Notes: a model not told the origin generated them from the letters alone. A stretch of 23,654 nt of DNA from CAYTTR01 sp964440805 (GCA_964440805.1 CAYTTR010000038.1:1-23654); one strand, 5' to 3'. Shown: positions 14,270 through 22,897, numbered from the stretch's first letter. Numbers and translations: made by a program.

Positions 14270-15607
14270 ATGACGGAAGAAAGCAAGCCTGTTTTTTCAC
14301 TCAACCGGATCTTTATTTTTTGGGTCCCTATGGCTGCCACATGGCTAATGATGTCGGTGGAAGGACCTTTTCTGGCTGCAGTCATTGCCCGCCTGGCGGA
14401 ACCCAAGTTTAATCTGGCCGCCTATGGAGTGGCTTTTGCCTTTGCTGTGCTTCTGGAAGCTCCCGTTGTCATGATTATGAGCGCCTCTACAGCCCTGGTT
14501 CAGGACAAAGAAAGCTTCCTCAGATTAAAACGGTTCACCTACACCTTGAATTTATTGGTTACCGCAGTCATGATAATTTTTCTTCTGCCTTCTGTATTTA
14601 ACCTGATTACAACTAAAATCATGGGATTACCAGTTGAAGTAGTATCTCTTACCCATTGGGCTTGCATAGCCCTTCTTCCCTGGCCGGCTGCCATCGGTTA
14701 CCGGAGATTTTATCAGGGAATTCTAATCCGGAGCGGCTTAACCCGACTGGTGGCTTATGGAACTGTTACCAGGATTTTTTTTATGAGCATGACAGCGGTT
14801 ATTCTGGCTGTTTTTTTTCAAGTCAACGGTGCCTTGGTCGGGGCGGCAGCTCTTTCTGCGGGAGTGACAGCCGAAGCTGCAGCCAGTCGCTTAATGGCTA
14901 TAGGTTCGGTGAGAAAATTATTACAGTTTGCCAACAATGATCCTCCAGGCAAGGAGTTAAATTACAGATACATATTTCAATTCTATTATCCTTTGGCCCT
15001 GACCTCTATTCTGGCCCTGGGAGTTTATCCCTTAGTGACTTTTTTTATGGGTCACAGCCGGATGGCTCTGGAGTCCCTGGCTGTTCTTCCGGTAGTAAAT
15101 TCCTTGGTATTCATTTTCAGAAGTATGGGACTTTCGTTCCAGGAAGTAAGTATTGCTGTGCTCAGTTTTGACAGGCGAAATTTAGCAGTTTTAAAGAAGT
15201 TTGCTCTCCGCCTGGCATTTTTTGCTTCTGCGGCCCTGTTCCTGGTTGCCTTTTCACCTGTTTCTCACCTATGGTTCAGAGGTATTTCCGGACTTAGCCC
15301 AGCTCTTTCGGAATTCGCTCTTCCCCCTACCAGAATACTGGTAGTTATTCCTGCCCTGACTGTTCTCCTGGCCTTTATCCGTGCTTTTTTGGTCACCCAC
15401 AGGAGAACCAAACCTATTACTCTGGCTACAGGGATAGAAGTAGGGACAATTGCAGGATTTCTTATTCTCAACCTGGAAGTGTTTAATTTAGTGGGAGCTG
15501 TAGCTGCGGCCTTGGCTATGGTCAGCGGGAGATTTCTGGCAGACCTTTACCTTCTTTTCATTAAGGGGGAACGTCCCCCTTTACTTGAAATTAAGGTTAT
15601 GTTATAA
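14270..15607 (+). CDS. MOP-fold multi-pass membrane transporter, MATE/ANKH-like
   Basis: A 445-residue polytopic inner-membrane protein with about 12 hydrophobic helices, the first around 13-32 (FIFWVPMAATWLMMSVEGPF) and the last around 410-435. The early SVEGPFLAAVIARL and LAAYGVAFAFAVLLEAPVVMIMSASTAL are placed like the helix 1-2 region of the MOP superfamily (MATE exporters, lipid and polysaccharide flippases). The ASYG/AAYG segment also recalls the ANKH (progressive ankylosis) family; I cannot choose between them. It begins 17 bp after the MobB-like gene without a clear ribosome site. Near the 3' end a copy of the palindromic repeat supplies the codons for KGERPPL. Substrate unknown. Confidence 0.75.
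   Translation: MTEESKPVFSLNRIFIFWVPMAATWLMMSVEGPFLAAVIARLAEPKFNLAAYGVAFAFAVLLEAPVVMIMSASTALVQDKESFLRLKRFTYTLNLLVTAVMIIFLLPSVFNLITTKIMGLPVEVVSLTHWACIALLPWPAAIGYRRFYQGILIRSGLTRLVAYGTVTRIFFMSMTAVILAVFFQVNGALVGAAALSAGVTAEAAASRLMAIGSVRKLLQFANNDPPGKELNYRYIFQFYYPLALTSILALGVYPLVTFFMGHSRMALESLAVLPVVNSLVFIFRSMGLSFQEVSIAVLSFDRRNLAVLKKFALRLAFFASAALFLVAFSPVSHLWFRGISGLSPALSEFALPPTRILVVIPALTVLLAFIRAFLVTHRRTKPITLATGIEVGTIAGFLILNLEVFNLVGAVAAALAMVSGRFLADLYLLFIKGERPPLLEIKVML
15562..15583. repeat. Palindromic repeat, copy 2 (inside coding sequence)
   Basis: AAGGGGGAACGTCCCCCTTTA lies in frame near the 3' end of the MOP-fold gene and encodes KGERPPL. Its orientation is opposite to copies 1 and 3, since its reverse complement contains GGGGGACGTTCCCCC. 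The element is near-palindromic. Confidence 0.7.
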
Positions 15608-15698
15608 AACTTTTTCTTATGAATTTCCTTCCTAATTTCTATCTTCCCCTTTACAAAATAATTATTAATCCAAAATTCAAAAGCAAGGAGGTCTTTTC

Positions 15699-18269
15699 AT
15701 GAAAGAAAAGTTTAAAGGATTTCATCCTGTAAAATTTATCTTTTTTATGGTCATTTTTTTTATATTATTTAATCTTTCTTTGTTCCTTAAAGCCCAGGAG
15801 AAGCTTTATGAGGAATCTTACATTGTTCCTCCGGAGTCAGTGCAGGAGCTCCTTCAGAGAGACCGCCATTATGATATGTTGAGCAATCTCAGCCCGGATG
15901 GAAAATATTTTGTGATTCCAGTGGAGGAAGAATTTTCTTCTTTAAATAAAATGGCTCAGCGGACTCTCCGTTTGGCCATGCTTGAGTTCTGTCCAGGCGT
16001 CAACCGGGAATGGCGGCTTTCCACTTATGGAATTAAAGGGATAAGAATTTTTTCCTTAACTGAAAAAAAATTTCATAATATAGAACTTCCTCCTGATATT
16101 CTGATTGGCGACCTAGTCTGGTCTCCGGACGGGCAAAAAATTGCCTTTTTGGCGCACCTCAAGGAAGGCAGCCAGGTATGGACGGCAGATATTATGACCG
16201 GCAAGGCGGGCCCTGTTTCTCAGGCTTTTGTTATGGCCACTCTTGCTGGAAGGCCGTCATACCGCAGGGGAAGTTTTCCTCCTTCCAGAATGCTCCAATG
16301 GACTCCTGACGGTGGACTCCTGGCTCTTTTAGTACCTGATAAAAGAGAGCCGGAGCCCCAGCCTCCTGATGTTCCGGGAACTCCTCTCATCCGCCGGACA
16401 AGAGAAAAAGAAACCCCTACCCGCACCTATCCTTTTCTCCTCCGCACTCCCCATGACAAGGAGCTTTTCCGTTATTATACGACAGCTCAGCTGGCCCTGC
16501 TTTATCCAGGGAAAAAACCTGAATTATTGGGGCAGCCGGGGATGTTCATGGATATCTCTCTTAGCCCGGATGGAAAATATATTCTGACTGAGAGGCTGAC
16601 TGAGCCTTTTTCTTATATTGTCGGCTACTCTGATTTTCCCCGCCTGTTGGAGATTGTGGACCTTGAAGGCAATATTCTGGCTGCAGTCAGAAAAGTGCCC
16701 CTTCAAGAAGCCATGTCAAGGGGCGATAACAATGGGTTGCGGGATCTTCCCCGCGATGTATCCTGGCGTCCCGACGGTAAGGGGCTTGCCTTTCTCTGGA
16801 GAGAAGAGAAAAAGGATGAAAATGAAGAAAACGGTGAGGAAGAGGAAAAAAGAAAAGACCGCCTGATGTTCCTGCCTCCGCCTTTTGAGATGGAAAAAGC
16901 GGTAGCTCTGGTGGAAAGCGAGAAAAGATTCAGCAATATTTCTTTTACTCCTGAGGGTTCGTTTGTAGTAGCAAAATTGAGCGGCAAAAATGATGCCGGG
17001 AAAAACCGGGAAGAAATTATTGCCTATGATTTGACCAAAGAACCTCCTCAGCCTTTTGTTTTAGTTAAGGATATTGATCCTGAGGATATTTTAAAAGATC
17101 CTGGCAATATCCTCACTCAAAGAACCGCCAATGGGATTCTTTACGCTGTCATTTCCGAAGAAAAGAACAGTCTTTATCTCCAGGGACCTGGTTACAGAGA
17201 GGATTTGAAGCCGCAGCCCTTTATTGACCGGGTTCAGATTAAAAGCGGAAAAATAGACAGGATTTTTGAAAGCTCATCTGATGCCTACGAAAGACCATTG
17301 GCTGTTCTTGATAATGATCTTAAGCAGATTGTGATCAGCCGGGAGGCTCCGGGTGTTTTTCCCGATTGCTTTCTCTGGAAAGAGGGGAAAATAAAAGAGC
17401 GTCTTACTTCCAATAAAGACCCCTTCCCTGAGATAACTTCCTGCCGGAGCGAAGATTTCACTTTCGTTCGCCGCGATGGATTGGAAATACACGGAAGAAT
17501 TATGCTTCCTGCTGGATACGAGGAAGGAGAAAAAGTGCCTGCAGTTTTCTGGACCTATCCCCGGGAATTTCAGTCTTTCGAGGATTATAAAAAATCCGTT
17601 ACCCGCTCGAAAAATCTTAACTCTTTTCAACACTTAAACTACAGGAATGCTTCAGGCATTTGGCTTACCCAGGGATATGCTGTGGTAGTTCCTGATATTC
17701 CCATAGTTGGAAAAGGCAATCAGTACAATAATAATTACATCGCCCACTTGGTTGATTCCATGTATGCTGCAATCCGGAAAGTCGATCAACTTGGTTATGT
17801 GGATGTCGATCGTCTGGGTCACGGAGGCCATAGCTATGGAGCTTTTGCCACTGCCAATATTCTGGCTCATACTCCTTTTTTCAAGGCAGGAATTGCCGGT
17901 GACGGCGCTTATAACCGTACTCTTACCCCCATGACTTTCCAGAGGGAGCGCCGCTTTATTTGGGAAGCCCAGGATGTTTATTTAGAAATGTCACCTTTCT
18001 TTTATGCTGATCACCTGGAAACTCCGCTTTTAATGTACCATGGAGCCGAAGATAACAACAGCGGTACTTTCTTGATTCAGTCGGAACGGATGCTTCAAGC
18101 CCTGACCGGGCTGGGAAAGAAAGCTGTGCTTTATATCTATCCCTTCGAGTCCCACGGTCCTCGCTGTTTGGAAACCTATTTTGACCTCTGGGCCCGGTGG
18201 CTGGAGTGGTTTGACCGGTATGTCAAAAATGAAGGGGGACGTTCCCCAAAGGGACACCCCTTACCCTGA
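15699..18269 (+). CDS. Secreted prolyl-oligopeptidase family (S9) peptidase
   Basis: An 856-residue serine peptidase. A long N-terminal hydrophobic segment (about 12-32) ending at LKAQ is a signal peptide or anchor, so it acts outside the cytoplasm. Residues about 50-560 hold beta-propeller blades with WSPDGQKIAF and SPDGKYIL repeats. The alpha/beta-hydrolase domain (about 580-845) has the nucleophile S712 in GGHSYGAFA, D785 in HGAEDNNSG and H819 in FESHGP, a complete triad. A Lys/Glu-rich insert (about 367-387) interrupts the propeller. The ATG has a strong AAGGAGGT site (15685-15692) at 6-nt spacing. The final residues GGRSPKGHPLP are encoded by a palindromic repeat copy. Likely role: degradation of exported or environmental peptides. 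Confidence 0.9.
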   Translation: MKEKFKGFHPVKFIFFMVIFFILFNLSLFLKAQEKLYEESYIVPPESVQELLQRDRHYDMLSNLSPDGKYFVIPVEEEFSSLNKMAQRTLRLAMLEFCPGVNREWRLSTYGIKGIRIFSLTEKKFHNIELPPDILIGDLVWSPDGQKIAFLAHLKEGSQVWTADIMTGKAGPVSQAFVMATLAGRPSYRRGSFPPSRMLQWTPDGGLLALLVPDKREPEPQPPDVPGTPLIRRTREKETPTRTYPFLLRTPHDKELFRYYTTAQLALLYPGKKPELLGQPGMFMDISLSPDGKYILTERLTEPFSYIVGYSDFPRLLEIVDLEGNILAAVRKVPLQEAMSRGDNNGLRDLPRDVSWRPDGKGLAFLWREEKKDENEENGEEEEKRKDRLMFLPPPFEMEKAVALVESEKRFSNISFTPEGSFVVAKLSGKNDAGKNREEIIAYDLTKEPPQPFVLVKDIDPEDILKDPGNILTQRTANGILYAVISEEKNSLYLQGPGYREDLKPQPFIDRVQIKSGKIDRIFESSSDAYERPLAVLDNDLKQIVISREAPGVFPDCFLWKEGKIKERLTSNKDPFPEITSCRSEDFTFVRRDGLEIHGRIMLPAGYEEGEKVPAVFWTYPREFQSFEDYKKSVTRSKNLNSFQHLNYRNASGIWLTQGYAVVVPDIPIVGKGNQYNNNYIAHLVDSMYAAIRKVDQLGYVDVDRLGHGGHSYGAFATANILAHTPFFKAGIAGDGAYNRTLTPMTFQRERRFIWEAQDVYLEMSPFFYADHLETPLLMYHGAEDNNSGTFLIQSERMLQALTGLGKKAVLYIYPFESHGPRCLETYFDLWARWLEWFDRYVKNEGGRSPKGHPLP

Positions 18270-18286
18270 TGCAAATAAAACTAAAA
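18232..18286. repeat. Palindromic repeat, copy 3 (forms the 3' end of the peptidase gene)
   Basis: Nearly identical to copy 1 for over 50 bp, but with five instead of six G at the start. The single-base difference puts the element in another reading frame: it encodes GGRSPKGHPLP and supplies the TGA stop, whereas copy 1 encodes GDVPQRDTPSPDAKKN. Confidence 0.75.
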
Positions 18287-18314
18287 TCCCTTTGTTTTTA
18301 GTTTGGTTATTAAG

Positions 18315-18342
18315 CCTGAATCATTCATAAAAAAGGCCGATA
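18315..18342. repeat. 28-bp dispersed repeat, copy A
   Basis: The segment contains ATTCATAAAAAAGGCCGATA, which is identical at 23615-23634; over 28 bp (from CCTGAA) 26 positions agree with 23607-23634. Both copies lie in 5' intergenic regions, here upstream of nnr. Function unknown. Confidence 0.6.
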
Positions 18343-18452
18343 ATTTTAACTTAACAAAAACCATGAGATGCTTCCACTTAGAATTACTATCTTGACCTTG
18401 GAAGAGATATAAGATAATTTGATTTCACTCATCCTTTCGAGGAGAGGAGAAA

Positions 18453-20027
18453 ATGAAAGTATCAACAGTCAATCAAATGAAAGAGCTGGACCGGACTGCA
18501 GTGGAAAAGTTTTCCATCAAAGAAGAGCTTCTTATGGAAAACGCCGGCCTGGGAACGTTTTCTGTAATCCAGGATGAATTTGGCATTAAAGGGAAAAAAT
18601 TTCTGATTCTCTGCGGGATTGGAAATAACGGCGGTGACGGGCTTGTGGTAGCCCGAAAAATTCACGCTGGTGGAGGAGAAGTCAAGGTTCTTTTTATGGG
18701 AGACCCGGCAAATTTCAAAGGAGCAGCCCGGGAGAATTTCAACATTTTCTCTAAACTCCCCATCCCTCATGAAATCCTCCAATCAGTTGAAGTCCTGGAG
18801 AAAGAACTCAAAGAATGCGAGGCAGTGGTTGATGGAATTTTCGGGACCGGTCTGGCCAGGGATGTTGAAGGACTTTATCTGGAAGCAATCAAGCAGGTTA
18901 ATCTCTCCGGAAAAACGGTTTTCAGCCTGGATGTTCCATCCGGAATTGATGGCGACAGCGGAGAGGTCAGGGGAGATGCTGTTTGGGCAGACTTTACCGT
19001 AACCTTCGGTTTGCCTAAGGTAGGAAACCTCCTTTATCCGGGATTCGGACACTGCGGCCGGCTTTATGTAACCAATATTTCATTTCCCCGTGAACTCACA
19101 GATAAACCATCCATAAAAACTGAGATTAATATTCCTCCCTGGCTTCCTGAGCGCAGGGAAGACGGTCATAAAAATGAATTCGGCAGTGTTCTTTGTATTG
19201 CCGGTGCTTCAAGCTACTTCGGGGCTCCCTATTTTTCAGCTGCTTCCTTCCTTAAGGCAGGCGGCGGCTATTCCCGTTTGGCCTCAACTCCCGAAGTTTG
19301 CCGGGTGGTGGCTCAAAAAGGAAGTGAAATTGTTTTTATTCCTTTAGAAGAAACTCCGGCCGGCAGCCTTGCCTTAAAAAACAAAGAAAAACTTTTGGAA
19401 TTATCCGAAATTGTGGATATGGTTGTTCTTGGTCCCGGGCTTTCCTTGGAAGAAGAGACTCAGCAATTAGTAAAAGAGCTTGTTGTTTCCGTTAAAAAGC
19501 CGTTACTTGTGGATGGTGACGGATTGACTGCTCTTGTCCTAGAAGTAGAGAATCTGGCTTCCCGGGCAGAGCCGACAGTGCTGACTCCTCATCCTGGTGA
19601 GATGTCGCGTCTGGTGGATATGCCTGTAACCCATATTAAAAAGAACAGCATTTCTGTGGTCAGAGAAGCGGCTAAAGACTGGAACTGTGCCGTGGTTCTT
19701 AAAGGGGCCCATTCTCTTATCGGCTTCCCCGACGGCAGAGTCCTGATTAATCTCAGCGGAAACTCAGGAATGGCCAGTGCTGGGTCGGGGGATGTACTAA
19801 CCGGGACCATTGCGGCTATGTTCGGCCTGGGGCTTTCCTGGGAGGAGGCGGTTCAAACCGGAGTTTTTATTCACGGCCTGGCCGGTGATTTGGCTGCAGA
19901 AGAAAAAGGGGCTGATGGAATGACTGCTAATGATATTTTGGAAAACCTGCCTTTTGCGGTGGAAATGTTCAGGGAAAATTACGAGGAAATTCTGGAAGAC
20001 TATTACGGCAAGATTTATATTGTTTAA
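18453..20027 (+). CDS. nnr: Bifunctional NAD(P)HX epimerase / ADP-dependent dehydratase
   Basis: A 524-residue fusion that repairs hydrated NADH and NADPH. The N-terminal YjeF_N epimerase domain (1 to about 215) shows MENAG, the flavodoxin-like CGIGNNGGDGLVVARKI and the conserved DVPSGIDGDSGEV. The C-terminal ribokinase-like dehydratase domain (about 225-515) shows KNEFGSVLCIAGAS, GPGL, VDGDGLTAL, LTPHPGEMSRL, VVLKGAHSLIG and the ADP-binding NSGMASAGSGDVLTGTIAAMFGLGL, then GADGMTANDILENLP. Both halves look complete and the length is normal for the bacterial fusion. A clear AGGAGAGGAG site precedes the ATG. It is separated from the peptidase gene by 183 bp that hold the 28-bp repeat, so it is likely transcribed on its own. 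Confidence 0.95.
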   Translation: MKVSTVNQMKELDRTAVEKFSIKEELLMENAGLGTFSVIQDEFGIKGKKFLILCGIGNNGGDGLVVARKIHAGGGEVKVLFMGDPANFKGAARENFNIFSKLPIPHEILQSVEVLEKELKECEAVVDGIFGTGLARDVEGLYLEAIKQVNLSGKTVFSLDVPSGIDGDSGEVRGDAVWADFTVTFGLPKVGNLLYPGFGHCGRLYVTNISFPRELTDKPSIKTEINIPPWLPERREDGHKNEFGSVLCIAGASSYFGAPYFSAASFLKAGGGYSRLASTPEVCRVVAQKGSEIVFIPLEETPAGSLALKNKEKLLELSEIVDMVVLGPGLSLEEETQQLVKELVVSVKKPLLVDGDGLTALVLEVENLASRAEPTVLTPHPGEMSRLVDMPVTHIKKNSISVVREAAKDWNCAVVLKGAHSLIGFPDGRVLINLSGNSGMASAGSGDVLTGTIAAMFGLGLSWEEAVQTGVFIHGLAGDLAAEEKGADGMTANDILENLPFAVEMFRENYEEILEDYYGKIYIV

Positions 20028-20044
20028 AAATTAGGCTCAAGAAA

Positions 20045-20303
20045 GTCTATTTCGTTTATTTTATGTATCAAGTTTCGCCCATCTTATTCATCTCGCCCAT
20101 TTTACTCTTCCTCTCAACCAAATAAACCAAAGAAACCAGACTAACGCAATTAACGCAACAAACGCAACTAACGCAATAAACGCAACTAACGCAACAAACG
20201 CTATTAACGCAACAAACGCTATTAACCCAATAAACTCTTCCCACCAGCCTTGCCCCATTTTATTCTTGACTGAACAGACGGAATAGACTGAATCAACAAG
20301 ACT
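20045..20303. repeat. 9-bp repeat element, locus 5: the largest array
   Basis: Left-type 9-mers run from 20045 (GTCTATTTC, GTTTATTTT, then degenerate units to 20107). The opposed arm 20116-20232 is thirteen uninterrupted 9-mers: three of AACCA type, nine of AACGC type (AACGCAATT, AACGCAACA, AACGCAACT, AACGCTATT and variants) and one AACCCAATA. After about 35 bp, four further units follow at 20268-20303 (GACTGAACA, GACGGAATA, GACTGAATC, AACAAGACT). It fills the 291-bp gap between convergent nnr and the glycosyltransferase gene. Within the AACGC block most variation is at positions 7-9 of the unit. Confidence 0.85.
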
Positions 20304-20318
20304 TGAAATGTCTATTTT

Positions 20319-21527
20319 CTAAGTTATAATATTTTTCATTATTGAGTTTAGATGAAGTCCCATAAGGTAAGGTTTTTGGGAAGCAAAAGCCATGGCCTGT
20401 TCCAGAATAGCCTCTTCAGCGTATTTAACACTAAAGCGCCAGGTCATGTAGTTGAAAGTTACAGAACGGGCAAAATAAAGAGGCTTAAGCGTATCTATTA
20501 TTTCCTTTTTTTCCTCGGCAGTTCCATTGTGGTAAGAGTAAAGTATTTGGAAGACAATCTGGGTCCACATGAGGATATCGATGTGATAACGGTCCTGCTC
20601 GAACATTTTTTCCAGGTTGGAACAGGTATAATCGTTTAGGTATTTTCTTAATAGCTGGCGGCGGGGAATATATTCTTCCCGCAGCTTCTCCTTGAGCTCC
20701 CTTATATTGATTTTTAATTCCTGGGGAGAACAGAGCTTTTTCAGTCCATAACGCTTTAAAGGAACCGGGGTTTCAAAGGGAACAGCCAGCCATTCCGGTT
20801 CCTTGGCCAGAATCATATCGAAAAGAGTGGTTAATACTTGAGTAAACATGGGGCCAAGCTTGGGAGCACTGGCTTTATGGATTTTAACTCCCAAACCTGC
20901 CTCACAGAGCTTAAACTTACCAAAAACTGCACAAAGCGTTATAAAGATATCAACACCATATTGTCTGGTTGTTTCCTGCCATTCTTGTTCCAGAAAATAC
21001 TTTGCCAGACGGGGAGAGAAGGCAAAATCTCCTCCAATGGGCTGACGGATATTCTGGTTTAAAAGGCCGTAGAAAAGAGGATAACAGATATGATTGGTGA
21101 TAGTGCCGTCGAATTGATGTCGGGAATAATAGGGAATGGCCAGGTCATAACCTTTCAGAATGGGCTCTCCCAGGTATTTAATCCATTCCGGTGTTATGGA
21201 GCGTAAATCGGCATCGACCATGATTATTCCTTTGCCTGATTTTCCTTGACGGCAGGCGAATTTCAGGAGATTAAGAACATTGTTTCCTTTTCCTTTGATG
21301 CCTTGAGAAGTAGCTATATATTCTTTTGGGGCTGTAGTTTTTGTGTCCAGAAATACATCTCTGGTTCCGTCTTCGCTGTTGTTATCCATGTTGACGATAA
21401 CGCTTTTCAAGTTAGGAAAGTATTTTTTAAGACCTTTGTCAACCTGGGAAACCACGAACGAAATGGTGTCTGCTTCGTTATAAGAAGGAATTCCCACCAG
21501 GATTTCAAAACCTTCCTTGACGCTCAT
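20319..21527 (-). CDS. Retaining GT-A glycosyltransferase, mannosyl/glucosylglycerate-synthase-like
   Basis: A 402-residue cytoplasmic GT-A enzyme. The nucleotide-sugar site begins at ILVGIPSYNEADTI, and the metal-binding DxD is DAD in IIMVDADLRSITPEWI (105-107). QPIGGDFAFSPRLA and YGVDIFITL, followed by IHKAS, match the acceptor and metal-histidine region of Rhodothermus mannosylglycerate synthase (GT78) and the related GT81 glucosyl-phosphoglycerate synthases as I recall them; NYMTWRF near the end also fits. It probably makes a glycosylglycerate compatible solute or similar glycoside (inference). An ATG at 21554 would add nine residues, but GGGAGGT lies 6 nt before the ATG at 21527, so that start is used. 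It stands alone, convergent with nnr. Confidence 0.82.
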   Translation of the reverse strand: MSVKEGFEILVGIPSYNEADTISFVVSQVDKGLKKYFPNLKSVIVNMDNNSEDGTRDVFLDTKTTAPKEYIATSQGIKGKGNNVLNLLKFACRQGKSGKGIIMVDADLRSITPEWIKYLGEPILKGYDLAIPYYSRHQFDGTITNHICYPLFYGLLNQNIRQPIGGDFAFSPRLAKYFLEQEWQETTRQYGVDIFITLCAVFGKFKLCEAGLGVKIHKASAPKLGPMFTQVLTTLFDMILAKEPEWLAVPFETPVPLKRYGLKKLCSPQELKINIRELKEKLREEYIPRRQLLRKYLNDYTCSNLEKMFEQDRYHIDILMWTQIVFQILYSYHNGTAEEKKEIIDTLKPLYFARSVTFNYMTWRFSVKYAEEAILEQAMAFASQKPYLMGLHLNSIMKNIIT

Positions 21528-21646
21528 TACATTACCTCCCTTGACATTACACAATCCGCCATTCTCAAAAATTGATCTCGAGAGAGAAGATTATATTTCC
21601 GGCAGTCATGAAAAAGAGTTTCCAGCAACATTCTTATCATTTTTAT

Positions 21647-22226
21647 TCACAAGATGGAAAACTTGAAAATTGTTTGGCTAAAATAAGTTTCTCCTGGCTT
21701 GAGAATAGTTGACGGAAATAAAATCTTCCCCTTCCTTTGGGCCGGCTGTCCACAGCACCTTGTCGAATCCTTTAAGGCCTCCGTGAAGGTGATTGTTTCC
21801 GTCGTTTGCCGCCAGAGTATACTTTTTCCCTTCCAGAGTGAAGCCGGCTCCTCCAATCCGGTTGGCATAGCGGCCCACAGTAGAACCGAAATAAGGGGAA
21901 GCTTCTAAGTAACCTTCAAGAGTATCGTGATCCAAGGTTATATCAGCTAATATATTTTCCCGGTCCGGAACCTCTAAGGATACCAGGGTTGCTCCATAAG
22001 TCATTATCCGGGCTTTAAGGCCGTTGGGATTAGTCAAGGTGAAAAGCTTAACTTCCCGTCTGTCGGGAAGTGTTCCGAAGAATTTCTGGTCAATATTCAA
22101 GGTTGGCTGTCCTTTGATTGTTGAGGTGGAGGTGGATTCTCCGGTTTTTTTCTTCCTGCAGGAAAACGGAAGCAGCAGGCTCAAGATCAGGAGGAAAACC
22201 ATGATGGAGGCTGGCGGCTTTGTCAT
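21647..22226 (-). pseudogene. galM: Aldose 1-epimerase lipoprotein gene with internal deletion and frameshift
   Basis: The first part encodes a lipoprotein-like signal (LLLPFSC, cysteine at 23) and the N-terminal half of a GalM mutarotase: FTLTNPNGLKARIMTYGATLVSLEVPDR, GSTVGRYANRIGGAGFTLEG and NNHLHGGLKGFDKVLW. After KEGEDF the frame runs only 12 more codons to a stop at 21678. In another frame of the same strand, 21726 to 21647 encodes FPSTILKPGETYFSQTIFKFSIL, which is the family's normal C-terminus. Thus the middle of the gene (roughly 150-170 residues, with the second catalytic histidine and the catalytic glutamate) is missing and the junction is out of frame. A good AAGGAGG site still precedes the ATG. 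A recent deletion or an assembly collapse would both explain it. Confidence 0.85.
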
Positions 22227-22284
22227 TCTATCCTCCTTATTTTTTTTGAAGAGGTAATCTTAAGTAAAATAAGATATAACAGTC

Positions 22285-22310
22285 AAGGGGGGGAACGTCC
22301 CCCTTTATTT
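22285..22310. repeat. Palindromic repeat, copy 4
   Basis: A run of G, then GGGGAACGTCCCCCTTTATTTT, same orientation as copy 2. It lies between the divergent galM remnant and the helical-protein gene, so it is in promoter territory. Read on the plus strand it has a terminator-like T-rich end. Confidence 0.65.
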
Positions 22311-22384
22311 TAGATATAGAGTATGATATTCTTTTTCTGCTTAAAAGGAGTTTTCGTTGGCAAATATTCAGAAAGGGGAAAGAT

Positions 22385-22897
22385 ATGAAGGCGACCGAGA
22401 GTAACATATATACCAAAGCCGATAAATGTTTTGAGGTTCTGTCTGAAGCCATTCGTATTTTTAAAATTATATCCGAAAAAAATGAATCATTTCTCCAATC
22501 TGACTACTACAAGGCCCGGAGTTTACTAAGGGAAGGAGAGCAGTATTTTGAAGAGCTTTTAAGGAATGCCAAAAAGCTTCTGGGGCCGGCGCCGGCCTAT
22601 GTTTCGCCGGACTTTGATAAATGGCGCCAGGACCTCCTGGGAAAAGAAAATATATTAGTTACCGGTTCGGAAGCAAAAGAAGTTCTAACAGAATTGTTGG
22701 AAGATGAAAACTTAAAAAAATGGTTGCCGGAGGAAAAAATCCGGAATTTATTCAACAAGCATTTTCCTTCCCAACAGAAAGGAAAAAGGAAGCTGGCTAA
22801 TATTAAAGTGAGAATTCTTATTGATAACCTGGAAGAATTTCTGGAAGAAACAAAAGGCTTAAATAAAAGAGCAATGGAAATACTAAACCGCACTTAA
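22385..22897 (+). CDS. Helical protein of unknown function
   Basis: I do not recognise this 170-residue protein. It is highly charged and almost wholly alpha-helical, without signal peptide or membrane segment, so cytoplasmic. Residues 8-68 read like a helical hairpin (AIRIFKIISEKNESFLQSDYY, then ARSLLREGEQYFEELLRNAKKLL), then a Pro-rich turn GPAPAYVSPDFDKW and further helices to the end, finishing at MEILNRT. There are no cysteines or histidine clusters suggesting a metal site. The ATG follows GAAAGGGGAAAG, a fair ribosome site. A strong site (AAAAGGAG, 22343-22350) precedes a TTG at 22357 in another frame, which reads only 15 codons. It is convergent with the DUF6305 gene. Confidence 0.7.
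   Translation: MKATESNIYTKADKCFEVLSEAIRIFKIISEKNESFLQSDYYKARSLLREGEQYFEELLRNAKKLLGPAPAYVSPDFDKWRQDLLGKENILVTGSEAKEVLTELLEDENLKKWLPEEKIRNLFNKHFPSQQKGKRKLANIKVRILIDNLEEFLEETKGLNKRAMEILNRT

Noticed and set aside
16703..16987. Long minus-strand reading frame inside the peptidase gene
   Set aside because: It is the shadow of a strongly coding plus-strand frame with S9 family motifs, has no plausible start context and resembles no family.
20116..20241. Regular tandem units resembling a CRISPR array
   Set aside because: The units are 9 bp with no separate spacers and no cas genes nearby; this is a short-unit tandem repeat.
21528..21554. Longer start for the glycosyltransferase at 21554
   Set aside because: The strong GGGAGGT site lies between this ATG and the one at 21527, so the shorter form is better supported.
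22357..22404. Short leader ORF (TTG start, 15 codons) with a strong ribosome site overlapping the helical-protein start
   Set aside because: The peptide has no regulatory signature, such as repeated codons or a stalling motif, and TTG starts after a purine-rich stretch are easy to find by chance.
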